Of a stretch of 42,789 bases of DNA, positions 30,481-40,307 are shown in pieces. A program made the translations under genes and the position numbers. The notes beneath the pieces were generated by a model. It was given only the letters and a program-made list of their open reading frames with translations, did not search any database and had not been told where the DNA came from. Origin of the DNA: Oscillospiraceae bacterium (GTDB lineage: Bacteria > Bacillota > Clostridia > Oscillospirales > Ruminococcaceae). The stretch spans positions 1-42,789 of the forward strand of contig JAIKWY010000136.1 of NCBI GenBank assembly GCA_024684395.1. Reading direction: 5' to 3'. Every line of letters starts with the position of its first letter. The stretch's first letter is position 1.

Positions 30481-33400
30481 TTATGGATTCGCATTGTATT
30501 CGAGATAATCACCTTTGCGTTTATAGTGATTTCCGTTTGCATCTACTAGATCAACGCCATTAAGTGCGTTTGCTAAGTTGGAGTTGTTCTTGAATATATT
30601 GTTATTTTGCCATGCGTTATCTTTATTCCAAGACCATGTTGCGAATGCCTTCTTAAATTCCTGAGCAGTAATTGCAGTGCAATTCTGGAACATGTTCTCG
30701 ACATTGTAGATGTTGGAGAAGTCACCGGAGAGATTCAGATGCTCAAGAGCAATACAGTTAGAGAACATCTGCTTAGCCTGCGCCGACTGATATGTCTTGT
30801 CCGAATTCGGTGCATAATAATTGACATACGGGGCAGCGGAGGTATCAATGTCCATGGTGACGGTTGTCAGATACTGGCAATCAAAGAACATTCGGCTCAT
30901 GTACATATAGTCAGAAGACTTATATGTCCTGTTCAGCTTAAATTCAGTGATATGCGTACCCTCAAACATGTAACCTGTCATCGTCATACCGGACAGATCC
31001 CAGTCATACATGCCGCTCACATCTTCAAGCGTAGAATACTTATTGAAGAGCTTAGGCGTGTTTCTATAATCTACGGAGTGGAACTCGGCATAAACAGACC
31101 CCTTTGAAGGCTCCTGAGTATCTCTGTCAACCGTGTACCAGAATACCTCTGTACCGATCGCATAGAATCTGATCAGATCAGGATAAGGACTTCCCTCAGT
31201 ATAGTTCCCTGCATAGGAATCATAGGTAAGCCTGTCATTTTCCGCAGCAAGTTCCCATCCATCCGCATTGCCTTCCTTGAACGCTGTGATGTTGGTAGCG
31301 TTCACACTTGACAAACTGCCGGTCACGCACGGATTATTGCTGTTCCAGATACCGTTGTTAGAGAATGCCGGTGTATTAGCGACCATGATCACTCTTGCTT
31401 TGAGCGGTCTGACAGTGATCTTTTCCACCTGCGCCTGGAACGTGAAGGAGTTGAGCAGATCAATATGCTCTGCCATATCCCGCATCTTCTCCGTTTTGAG
31501 TGCATCCGTCACATAATTCGGATACGTCCCGTTGAAGATGAATGCCTGGAGTTCCTCTTCGTTCTTGAACAGCACCAGATCCTGGTTGCTGTCGAGCATC
31601 GGTCTGCCGTCACTGTCGAGCAGATACCAGCCGGACATATCATAGTTTTCGGGATCGTTGACCTTCAGGTTGGAGGTATATGCGTCGTTCTCCATCGTCT
31701 TGGTGACTGTTCCGTCATCCGCATCCTTCTTGTAGATAAGTGCTACGGAAGTGACATCCTGCAGCTTATTATCGGTATTTGCATACGGGAAATAGGTCTT
31801 GTTCGTCACATCATTACGCAGGACAACACGCTTCCGGACATCGGCTTTACGTTCACTGAACGTCAGTGCCAGTTCGCCGCTGACCATACTGGTGTCCTCA
31901 ATGTCATATGCATTGAAGTTCGGATCCTCGCTGTAGCCGACGTCGATCGAGATCGACTGTCCTGCAAGTGCATCAGGGTCTTCCACCGTGACATACAGCT
32001 TGCCTGTTGACGGATCATAGCTGACTGCCGTGATCGGCGATTTCAGAGCGGTACTGAACCGGATCCGGGACAGATCTTCCGCTTCAAACTTCTTCTGCTT
32101 CTCGGTGTTATAGCTGAGCACCGCCTCGAAATCGTCATTTCCTGCCAGCAATGCTGCCTTGAGGTCGATCTCGTAGGTGTTGTTCGTATGCCCTTCCACC
32201 TGCACAAGCGGTTTGTAGAGCGGCTTGAACGCTGTGATGTACTCCTGTCCGGGGAGCTGGTTATCTGCGAACGAAACATGGCTGAAACTGTCATAGCGCT
32301 CGATGTCATTGGTGTACTTGACGTGGAACGTCACCATTTCGCCGAAGGTCGAATCACCGCCTGACAGATCGCAGAACGCCGTCCAGGGCGCATTGGCAGA
32401 ACTGCCGTTGATGTCATACTTGTCGTTGTCGCCCGAAACGAGTGTCGAGGTCGGCGTGTTCGTGCCGGCGCTCTTGACCTTGACCGTGCCGCTGCCGGTC
32501 ACCATCTCCAGATCAACACAGCTGTAGCGGGAGACCGGGAGCTCCTCGATCAGGTACTGTCCGACATCGACATTGGTCATCGCCGTGCCGAACGTGTTCG
32601 GGTCGGAGAGATGCACAGCCAGTGTGTATTCCCTGCCGTCCTTTGTGTAGTTTTGGGTGCCCTTGGTGTAGTCCACCGTTTCACCGGCTTCCGTTTCCTT
32701 CAGACCATAGATCCGGAACAGGAAGGTCGGATCACCGTATGCTGCGAAATAGCTTGCATCCGGGATCTCCTTGTCGATGATGATCGCTGCCTGTGCCTTG
32801 GGATCCTCGCATTTCAGGAACTGGTTGTCGCAGTTATAGGCGTTGACGGTAAAGACAACGTCATCTGCAAGACCATAGCCCTCCGGCGGGACAGTCTCAT
32901 GGAAGTAATAGGAATCCCACTCGAGACCACGCACGACGAATCGTCCGCCTTCGTCCGCTGTCACATAGGTCAGTGTCACGCATGAGAGCTCTTCTTGCGT
33001 GATGTCACGGTATTTCTTCATGGCATCGTCATAGACCTGACTTCTGTCCTTGGATACCGCATAATAAGTCAGACGTGCATCGTTGGGATCGAGGCTGTTG
33101 CCATAATCTGCCTCAAATGCGCTGTTTCCCGAAACACCCACGACTCTGCCTCTGTTGCTCTCTTCATAGCTGAGCGTCACAGCATAGCCGTTTTCGAGCT
33201 GAAATTCGATATGGCTCTTGTCGATGACCGTGAAGCCGGTCACGAGGAACTCCTTTGTGGAAACGGCGCCGGTCAGTCCGCCGACACGCAGCATCGGTAC
33301 AGATGCCACCTGCTCATTCGTCTTTGTGTACAGATTGAACTGCGCACCGAAGAGCTTGGTATGCTCGTCGTTGACGGCTTCCTTTGCCTGCTTGTAGAGC

Positions 33401-36400
33401 CAGATCTTGCCGTAGGTCTTGTCATTCGTCATGTTGACCTCGATGGTCGAACCGACGTTGTTGACATCGACCACAAAGAATTGCGGCGTAGTATCCTGCT
33501 GATAACCGGAAGGCGCCTTGACTTCGTAGAAGTAGTACACGCCCCAGTCAAGTCCGCTGACAGTCTCCGTGGCGCCGAGAGCCGGGTCAAAGCTCGTTTT
33601 CAAGCCCTGCTTGATGACTGTATCGACACCCGCCTTCGGCTTGCCGTCCTCGAAATGATCGGAAAGGATCACATCATCCTGAGTCAGGCTGAGCTTGCTG
33701 AGCCAGTCCTTACGCTCTGCCGCCGTAAGGACATTGATCTCCGCCTGGGTCAGACCAAAATGGCTGATGAGAGCGGCATTTTCTTCTGCTGTCGTAAATT
33801 CCACGCGGTACAGCGTGAAATTTCCGTCCGTCAGACCAAGGTTGTTCGCATTTTTCTTCAGCAGCCTTGCTTCGCCTTCTTTGCGTTCATCACGGTGCAT
33901 GGCGTAGAAGGTGTGATAGACGACCTCTTCCTCGCCATCGTCGTTCAGACGTGTGGTAGAATTGGCTGCCAGCGTTTCAGCTGAAAGAACGATGATCTGG
34001 TTATTCTGCTCATGCTTCGTGTCCATTTCTGTCCACGTTTCCCAAAGGGCACTGTCGTTGTTCCACTTGTAGCCCTTGGGCGGCTTTGCCTCGTAGAGCA
34101 GATAGGTGCCGAACGGGAGATCCCGGATGCTCGCCTGACCGGAGATGTCGGTCTCGACCGTTCTTACAAGCGTCCAGCAAGCTGTGAAGTCCGTGGAGGT
34201 CGTGTTGCCTCTTGCATTGTCTGCGATCTCCTTGGCATGGGCAAGCTGTACGTCATCATTGAGCCGGAATACGTAATAGGTCGCATAGCCGAGGTAGTTC
34301 TCGGGGTTGACTTCCTCCGTCTTGTTGAGCTCGATGTTGCTGAGCACTTCGTCATCGTACAAGCTCAGGATGTCGAGGGTATCGGTCTGCCCCTCCCCTT
34401 CACCGCCTGCTGTTCCGAAGCGGAGCTGTCTGTTCCCGTCGATCGTGGAAGCCGATACACGGAAATAGTGCTTGTCGGTATCCAGCAGGAAGCCGGTCGG
34501 TGCCTTGACTTCTTGCAGATAGTACACACCATAGCCGATGTTATCCACAAGGATCTGACCGGCCTTATCGCCGATCTTCTGACTTTGCAGTTCAGAGGTC
34601 AAGCCGCTGCTGCCGGTAAGACCGCTGTAGATATACGTCTGTTTGGTCGCATCATAGCTGAAATAGAGCTTGGACTCGGAGCCGTCGCTTTCCACATAGT
34701 AGATGCTGTAAACGGCGTCGCTGACGAGCGTTTTGCCGTCTACGCCATCGACCTTCTGGAACTTGGCAGAAGCCTGCTCGATTGGTTCGTCCTCGACAAC
34801 GATGCGTCCGGTCTTCACGAGCTCCTCTGCTGCGATCCTTGAAAAGCCTGTTTCATTCTGGATCTCAAATACAGGCAGATGGGTATTCTTAAAGAACTCC
34901 GGCACATCCTCAAACAGCAGATAATAGCTGCTCTGATCATCCAGTCCGGTCACATTCAGAACACCGGAGCCGTTGGGACTGATCGTGGTCTTGTCATCCG
35001 AATTGGACGAGAGCGTGTAGTTTCCGTTATCTCCAGTGAAACGGCAGAGAATATCGTTGGCGGAGATCTCCTCGCCGACCTTCTTGTAAACATGATAGCT
35101 TACGCCGCTTGTCTGCGGAGACTTCCGGAAAGCCCTGAGCGAGATCGAGCTCTTGTCTGCCACGGAGAAGGAATAGGCATCCGTATCGTTCTTGGCAGCA
35201 GCAACATAATAGGAACCAGCCGGCAGATCGGAGAGCGTAACGCTTCCGCTGCTGAAGGTAAAGCTGTCCTCGTTGCCCTCTTCGGGATCGTAGACATAGG
35301 CGCCCCGCTCGTTATCATAGCGGAGGTGATCGACGGGCTCGCCGTCAGGATCATATACATGGAACACCTGGCTGCTATCTACCGGCGTCTTGCTGCCGTA
35401 GATGTCGGGATAGTCGTTGTATTCGACATTGTTGACGATCAGATATTCCCGTGCCAGTTCTTCCGGCGTTTTCAGTCCGACGGAATAATAATAGACAGCA
35501 TTGTCATCTGAGATCACACGGAAACGGTAGGCGCCGTCATCAAGCTCATAGCCGAGCGGTGCCTTGGTCTCCTTGTAATAGAAGATGCCGGGCGCAAGAT
35601 CCAGACGCAGGATGCCGCTGAGATCGACCTCCATGTCCTTCATGGACTTCTGGACGTTCTGCGCAAGGCGCTTGTTGAAATCGAAGTACTTGACGATGTC
35701 GGTCTCCTGACATGTGCCGCTGTTGTATACCGTGAACTGCGCACCTGTCAGACGCTTGCCGCTCTTGGAGCTGACCTTTTCCAGCTCGACCGAGTGGTTC
35801 AGGATGACCATTGTGCGGTTGCTGACGGAGTACATCGGGAATTCAACGCCCAAGTTATCTTCACCCTGTGCAAAGACATGGGTGTCGTTATAGGTGGCAC
35901 GGTTGTTGATGACGTGCTCGATTTCGCTGGAATTGACGATCTCCGGCGCACGCATGTTCAGATCAGCTGTGAGCTTCAGATACTGATCTGGCACGACATA
36001 ATCGCCCTTGAACAGGATCGCTACGGCATAGACGTTCTCTTTGCCTATCAGCCATTCCGAACCGCTCTGCGTGGCTTTCTTCCAGCCATCCTCGAGGTTC
36101 ATGATCTTGTTCTTTAAGGTATTGTAATAGCCAAGATCCAGATTGTACTGGTCGATCTGCTCCTGGGTCAGCTCGTCATCGCCGCCGGCGGAGGTTTCGC
36201 CGTACTTCTGGAAATTCTCGACCGCTGTTCTGATCGTCTCGTTGGTATGGCGGTAGTCAAACGGATCTGAGATGTTCTGGTTATCCGTGACATCGTTCCG
36301 CATCAGATAGTACACTTCCGGCACATAGGAACCGTCAGGATAGCTGTCGGCATCGAAGCTGACCGATCTGACCTCGCCAAGCCAGTTCGCATCCTCACAA

Positions 36401-39327
36401 TCCTCCACGATATCCAGCATGAGCGGGTCAATGACATGCTCGCTGTCGGATGTCAGGCGGTGGAACGCCATCTGGTAGGTGTACTCCGAGGTCATGCGGT
36501 TGGTACCCTGATCGAGGTAGTCGGTGTTATTGCCATCGACTGTGACGCTGTTGTCAAATACCCAGTCGTTGTAGTAGCTCTTGACATGCTTGACGCACTC
36601 ATTGCTCTTCTGGGAACCCATTGCATTGAGGGTAACGGTGTCCGTTGCCTTGGACATCTGCTTATCAAAGCCGTAAGGGTTGTTGCCGGCTGTCAGGAGC
36701 GTCTTGTTTTCCGTGGCGCTGAGCTTGACATTGTCATCGAGCACCGTGACATAGGTCGTGGCTGTGAAATTGTGTACCGCTTCATTCAGTGCTTTCACCT
36801 GTGCGAGCGTGATCTCGGCGGGATAAGAGAAATTACACGAGGTAAGGTCATCCATCTTCAATGCAAAGGAATCAAAATTGAACTCCGCACAGATGGAATT
36901 GGTCGCTTCATCGTAGTAGAAGGATACGGCGTTTTCTGCAAATACATCCTCCTTGGTGATGAGCTCGCCGGTACCCTGCAATACTGCGGAGAACTCGAAG
37001 GACTCCCGCACTGCCTGCTGCCATCCGGCAGAGGGGGTGACGTGATCCGGCAGCTTGGAGCATACGATAAAGTGGTTCATGCCCTTCTCGGAGTCGGACT
37101 TTACGGTGCCGCCTGCCGAGATAGTCGTGGTGTAATAATCGCTCGGTGAGAAGCCTGCCGGCGGTTCTTCTCCGGCGGCTTCCAGCTCTGACAGCGCATC
37201 ATGGAACGCGAAGCGCTCGATCTTTGCCGAAGAGTCGATCACCGTTGTAGAATCACGCAGCCAGGTGTTGGAATGCTTGGAATCATTCAGACGATAGGTA
37301 TAGGTATCCGCCAGTTCGTAATTATAGGCATCCTCCGGAGCGTTGCTCGCTCTGACATACTGCTTGCGGTTGAAGGTATTTTTCAGGCGGGTACCTGTGT
37401 TGGTGTTTTCATGACGGTATTTTTTTCCGTTTTCTGTCACAGTATCATGTTCAGAGCTGTTGTCGATATAGACCGCATCCATATCTTCCTCATGGACATT
37501 ATACCGGATGTCCACGCTGACATCGACTTTGGTACGGATGGCAAGATCACGGATCACGATCTTGATCTCGTCGATACCCTCCGGGAGGAAGATCTCAGTG
37601 GGCGCGATCGTATTGCCGCCGCCGATACGGTAAAAGGCGCCGTCTTCATGTCTGCCGTACAGGTCGAAATCAAAGCCGTGCAGATTCTCGGTCTGCCCGG
37701 TGACGGTATTACCATCCACGAGCTTTTCGACCTTGACACGGACAAAATCATACTCGTCAAAGCCAAGGACACGGTCCGGCTTCTCCGACAGATTCTCGAT
37801 CCAAGGTGCAGCATCCTCGAAGATCAGGTCATACCACAGTGCCTCCTCCAATTCGCCGTTCTTGATCTTCGCCTGGTTGGTCGTCGCATCAAGATGATAG
37901 GTCACGACCTTGCCATTGAAGATGGTATCGTACAGAAGCTGGTTCTGGGGGCTGTAATGCTTGGCGTGGATATCATAGATCACGCCGTTGTATTTATGAG
38001 AATTGTAGATCTCATACTTGTTATGCTTCTCCAGCCAGTCACCCTCGCCGATATGCTGGATATCCTCCTTGGAGACTTCGTGTGCCGCCTTATCCGTCAG
38101 CACGACGGGCGTGGATTCGTCGTTGTAGGTCGGGATGAAATAGTCCTGTAACTCGATCCGGAGCGGTGTCTCAGAAAGAATGCTGTTCAGAACGCCGACA
38201 CGGTAGATGCTGCTGTAGCTTTCGCCTGATTTCAGATCAATGTCTGATTTACCCTTGAAATCATAGAAGCCGTAGAGCGTCTGCGGACCGTCCGGTGTGT
38301 TGATGGTATATTCCGCCAGAGATACATGCGAACCGTTTTTGTCCACGATCATGATAGAGCTTCTGAGCTCCTCCGGAACGTTCAGTGCAATGAAATGATC
38401 CGCCTTACGGATGCCTCTTGCATTGCGGTTCGTGTCCTGCTCATCCTGATCCTGCGTGATATAGTGCGCATTCATATCGGGATCGGCGGGATCAGGCTGC
38501 GGATCCGGCTCATTCGGATCATTCGGGTTATTCATCCACTCCGTCAGACCCTCCAGACCGATCATAGAATAATAGCCACGCCAGTCGTAGTCGGTATTCA
38601 TGTTGTTGGCATCGAGATCCTCGATCTTCTGGCAGACGATCTTGACCTCATTCTCATCCTTCACGGATTCATAATGGAAGTGGATGGGATTCGTATTCAG
38701 CTCGACCTGCTGCGTGTTGCCGGTCGGTTCGCCGTTCTCCATCTCGACCTCGGTGACAACGCAGGATGTTTTCAGATCAATGTCATACTGATTGATGGCA
38801 TCACGGGATTTGAACTGCCAGGTAAAGGTCGTCTCGTTGTTGGAGGTGACCTTCACCTTGTTGGTGAAGGTGTACTTATCCTCGCCCGGTACCTTCTGGA
38901 TGTCCCAGGTCTTCACAAGGTTCGGGTCGTTCATGCCCATGTCGATGACGCCGTCACGGATCAGGCTGTCCATGCCTTCGATGGTAAAGGTCAGGTTGCC
39001 GGGTTCGATCGCTTTTCTCAGATTGAAGGAGAATGTCGTTTTCAGGACCGGATTTTCGGAGACAAGCTCCGTCAGTTTCAGATCCTTGCCGCCGTTTGTC
39101 AGCTCGACGATACGGGAAGGATCCGCCGGGTGCGTTGTCCCGTCATCTGCCTGACCGTCTGCGATCAGCTCGGAGATGTCCCACTTGAAGCCTACTGCAT
39201 AATCCTTGGCGGCAGCGGCTGCACGCAGAAATGCCTGATTGTCGGGGGTAAAGATCAGATTCACGAAATACAGGGACACCACGATGGCGATCAATGCCGC
39301 AATAAAACGATCTGAAAGCTTTGTCAT
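30481..39327 (-). CDS. Giant SpaA/Cna_B-repeat surface adhesin or pilin-related protein
   Basis: A 2948-residue intact surface protein. The ATG at 39327 has an AGGGGCGG-type site; a longer in-frame start at 39414 covers the upstream operator. An N-terminal membrane segment (about 8-30) exports it. Residues about 40-1150 are a large beta-rich region of no clear family. About 1170-2210 hold some seven SpaA-type prealbumin-like repeats, each ending in patterns such as YYKETKAPLGYEL, YYLQEVKAPTGFLL, YLLYEAKPPKGYKW, YYFYEVKAPSGYQQ and YYFHETVPPEGYGL; the E of KET/YEVKAP is the usual isopeptide catalytic residue. The last roughly 200 residues resemble DUF285 (MFSNCIALEHLNLSG, MFQNCTAI). No LPXTG-type anchor is visible at the C-terminus (YLEYNANP). 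It may bind plant fibre or assemble with the sortase genes upstream. Confidence 0.87.
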   Translation of the reverse strand: MTKLSDRFIAALIAIVVSLYFVNLIFTPDNQAFLRAAAAAKDYAVGFKWDISELIADGQADDGTTHPADPSRIVELTNGGKDLKLTELVSENPVLKTTFSFNLRKAIEPGNLTFTIEGMDSLIRDGVIDMGMNDPNLVKTWDIQKVPGEDKYTFTNKVKVTSNNETTFTWQFKSRDAINQYDIDLKTSCVVTEVEMENGEPTGNTQQVELNTNPIHFHYESVKDENEVKIVCQKIEDLDANNMNTDYDWRGYYSMIGLEGLTEWMNNPNDPNEPDPQPDPADPDMNAHYITQDQDEQDTNRNARGIRKADHFIALNVPEELRSSIMIVDKNGSHVSLAEYTINTPDGPQTLYGFYDFKGKSDIDLKSGESYSSIYRVGVLNSILSETPLRIELQDYFIPTYNDESTPVVLTDKAAHEVSKEDIQHIGEGDWLEKHNKYEIYNSHKYNGVIYDIHAKHYSPQNQLLYDTIFNGKVVTYHLDATTNQAKIKNGELEEALWYDLIFEDAAPWIENLSEKPDRVLGFDEYDFVRVKVEKLVDGNTVTGQTENLHGFDFDLYGRHEDGAFYRIGGGNTIAPTEIFLPEGIDEIKIVIRDLAIRTKVDVSVDIRYNVHEEDMDAVYIDNSSEHDTVTENGKKYRHENTNTGTRLKNTFNRKQYVRASNAPEDAYNYELADTYTYRLNDSKHSNTWLRDSTTVIDSSAKIERFAFHDALSELEAAGEEPPAGFSPSDYYTTTISAGGTVKSDSEKGMNHFIVCSKLPDHVTPSAGWQQAVRESFEFSAVLQGTGELITKEDVFAENAVSFYYDEATNSICAEFNFDSFALKMDDLTSCNFSYPAEITLAQVKALNEAVHNFTATTYVTVLDDNVKLSATENKTLLTAGNNPYGFDKQMSKATDTVTLNAMGSQKSNECVKHVKSYYNDWVFDNSVTVDGNNTDYLDQGTNRMTSEYTYQMAFHRLTSDSEHVIDPLMLDIVEDCEDANWLGEVRSVSFDADSYPDGSYVPEVYYLMRNDVTDNQNISDPFDYRHTNETIRTAVENFQKYGETSAGGDDELTQEQIDQYNLDLGYYNTLKNKIMNLEDGWKKATQSGSEWLIGKENVYAVAILFKGDYVVPDQYLKLTADLNMRAPEIVNSSEIEHVINNRATYNDTHVFAQGEDNLGVEFPMYSVSNRTMVILNHSVELEKVSSKSGKRLTGAQFTVYNSGTCQETDIVKYFDFNKRLAQNVQKSMKDMEVDLSGILRLDLAPGIFYYKETKAPLGYELDDGAYRFRVISDDNAVYYYSVGLKTPEELAREYLIVNNVEYNDYPDIYGSKTPVDSSQVFHVYDPDGEPVDHLRYDNERGAYVYDPEEGNEDSFTFSSGSVTLSDLPAGSYYVAAAKNDTDAYSFSVADKSSISLRAFRKSPQTSGVSYHVYKKVGEEISANDILCRFTGDNGNYTLSSNSDDKTTISPNGSGVLNVTGLDDQSSYYLLFEDVPEFFKNTHLPVFEIQNETGFSRIAAEELVKTGRIVVEDEPIEQASAKFQKVDGVDGKTLVSDAVYSIYYVESDGSESKLYFSYDATKQTYIYSGLTGSSGLTSELQSQKIGDKAGQILVDNIGYGVYYLQEVKAPTGFLLDTDKHYFRVSASTIDGNRQLRFGTAGGEGEGQTDTLDILSLYDDEVLSNIELNKTEEVNPENYLGYATYYVFRLNDDVQLAHAKEIADNARGNTTSTDFTACWTLVRTVETDISGQASIRDLPFGTYLLYEAKPPKGYKWNNDSALWETWTEMDTKHEQNNQIIVLSAETLAANSTTRLNDDGEEEVVYHTFYAMHRDERKEGEARLLKKNANNLGLTDGNFTLYRVEFTTAEENAALISHFGLTQAEINVLTAAERKDWLSKLSLTQDDVILSDHFEDGKPKAGVDTVIKQGLKTSFDPALGATETVSGLDWGVYYFYEVKAPSGYQQDTTPQFFVVDVNNVGSTIEVNMTNDKTYGKIWLYKQAKEAVNDEHTKLFGAQFNLYTKTNEQVASVPMLRVGGLTGAVSTKEFLVTGFTVIDKSHIEFQLENGYAVTLSYEESNRGRVVGVSGNSAFEADYGNSLDPNDARLTYYAVSKDRSQVYDDAMKKYRDITQEELSCVTLTYVTADEGGRFVVRGLEWDSYYFHETVPPEGYGLADDVVFTVNAYNCDNQFLKCEDPKAQAAIIIDKEIPDASYFAAYGDPTFLFRIYGLKETEAGETVDYTKGTQNYTKDGREYTLAVHLSDPNTFGTAMTNVDVGQYLIEELPVSRYSCVDLEMVTGSGTVKVKSAGTNTPTSTLVSGDNDKYDINGSSANAPWTAFCDLSGGDSTFGEMVTFHVKYTNDIERYDSFSHVSFADNQLPGQEYITAFKPLYKPLVQVEGHTNNTYEIDLKAALLAGNDDFEAVLSYNTEKQKKFEAEDLSRIRFSTALKSPITAVSYDPSTGKLYVTVEDPDALAGQSISIDVGYSEDPNFNAYDIEDTSMVSGELALTFSERKADVRKRVVLRNDVTNKTYFPYANTDNKLQDVTSVALIYKKDADDGTVTKTMENDAYTSNLKVNDPENYDMSGWYLLDSDGRPMLDSNQDLVLFKNEEELQAFIFNGTYPNYVTDALKTEKMRDMAEHIDLLNSFTFQAQVEKITVRPLKARVIMVANTPAFSNNGIWNSNNPCVTGSLSSVNATNITAFKEGNADGWELAAENDRLTYDSYAGNYTEGSPYPDLIRFYAIGTEVFWYTVDRDTQEPSKGSVYAEFHSVDYRNTPKLFNKYSTLEDVSGMYDWDLSGMTMTGYMFEGTHITEFKLNRTYKSSDYMYMSRMFFDCQYLTTVTMDIDTSAAPYVNYYAPNSDKTYQSAQAKQMFSNCIALEHLNLSGDFSNIYNVENMFQNCTAITAQEFKKAFATWSWNKDNAWQNNNIFKNNSNLANALNGVDLVDANGNHYKRKGDYLEYNANP

Positions 39328-39355
39328 CTGAGCCGCCCCTTTCCTCTGAAATTTA

Positions 39356-39371
39356 CTGTACCCCGGTACAG
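39356..39371. promoter_or_regulatory. 16-bp palindromic operator candidate before the giant SpaA gene
   Basis: CTGTACC-CC-GGTACAG is a perfect 7-bp dyad with a 2-bp centre, 29 bp upstream of the ATG at 39327 and just before its ribosome site. A repressor or RNA hairpin here could control the 8.8-kb gene. I cannot place a convincing promoter in 39372-39530. Confidence 0.5.
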
Positions 39372-39390
39372 CATCTGAACTGCGTAAATG

Positions 39391-39427
39391 CAAAAACGCA
39401 CCCAATTCCCCCAAAGGATCAGGTGCG
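39391..39427 (-). terminator. Weak terminator-like hairpin between sortase and giant gene
   Basis: CGCACC/GGTGCG arms (39397-39402 and 39422-39427) enclose a 19-nt loop and are followed by TTTTTG on the - strand. The stem is only 6 bp, so it may attenuate rather than stop transcription from the sortase gene. Confidence 0.35.
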
Positions 39428-39530
39428 CTGCTGAGCGAAACGATTTCGCCCTGTATTCTTCATGCTTTCTATCGCACAGAAAATTCTGTGAAATGATCCT
39501 GTTCAGCCGGGATCTATGGGGAAGATCCGG

Positions 39531-40307
39531 CTATTCAATTATCCCTGCCACGATCCCTCTTGCATCGTCGTACTCATAGGTACATGTGGAGAGGAGCAGC
39601 AGATGCAGATCTGACCTTTCGCACAGATCGTCAGCGGTCACGCCCGCTGTGTGATCGGCAGCTTCCAGAAGCTGTGTCAGATAGGCTTTTTTATCATCAT
39701 CTGTAAGCAGGTCGGTGCGGTATACCTGCGACGTGCTCGGCACATTCAGGTAGGCAAAGAACACGACCCTGTGAACACCGTCATGCAGCGTGAGCGTCCC
39801 TTCCGGATGCGCCTGCATGAACGCTTCGTCCTTGAACAGCGCAATATCCGCAAACATACGCTGTTTTGTCATATGATGCGCATACACGATGGAATTGAAC
39901 CCGGAAAGATCCGCAGCACAGCGGCAGTCCAGAAACGGACACCCGAGCTCGTAATTGTACTGACCGTCAAACCCGTTGTGCAGATAGAAGTCATTGTCCG
40001 CCGCCTGCGCTATGGGATGGTCGATGTGGGTGCCGGGAATGGTGATCCAGCCTGCCACGGAGGGATTGATCTCCGCTGCTTTCAGGAGCGGATCCTCCGG
40101 TGCATCTGCATCGGGAGCCGTTTCCGGCGTTTTTCCGGCAGGTCCCTGCGGAACGGGTCGGATGGTATCGAACATGCTCCGCTGTTCGCTGTCCGCAGCC
40201 GCAAGCTCCTGCTCCGGACGTATCACATCACCGTAATACCGCCATCCGCAGTAGACAAGTGCCACCAGGAGCACGATCACGATACCGGTCAGGATGCGTG
40301 TTTTCAT
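39531..40307 (-). CDS. srtB: Class B sortase
   Basis: A 258-residue membrane-anchored cysteine transpeptidase that attaches sorting-signal proteins to the cell wall or joins pilin subunits. The N-terminal anchor is at about 6-24. Class B signatures are NPSVAGWITIPGTHIDHP (81-98), the histidine of YAHHM (His144), LLLSTCTYEYDDAR with Cys242 and Arg250, and the class B helix insertion around 150-170. The ATG overlaps the preceding surface-protein stop by 4 bp (ATGA), and its ribosome site lies inside the lysine-rich tail of that gene. Its probable substrate is that anchored protein (SPLTG near its C-terminus). Confidence 0.93.
   Translation of the reverse strand: MKTRILTGIVIVLLVALVYCGWRYYGDVIRPEQELAAADSEQRSMFDTIRPVPQGPAGKTPETAPDADAPEDPLLKAAEINPSVAGWITIPGTHIDHPIAQAADNDFYLHNGFDGQYNYELGCPFLDCRCAADLSGFNSIVYAHHMTKQRMFADIALFKDEAFMQAHPEGTLTLHDGVHRVVFFAYLNVPSTSQVYRTDLLTDDDKKAYLTQLLEAADHTAGVTADDLCERSDLHLLLLSTCTYEYDDARGIVAGIIE

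Noticed and set aside
30607-39315. Many long + strand ORFs opposite the giant SpaA gene
   Set aside because: They lack ribosome sites and recognisable domains, and are antisense shadows of a well-supported reading frame.
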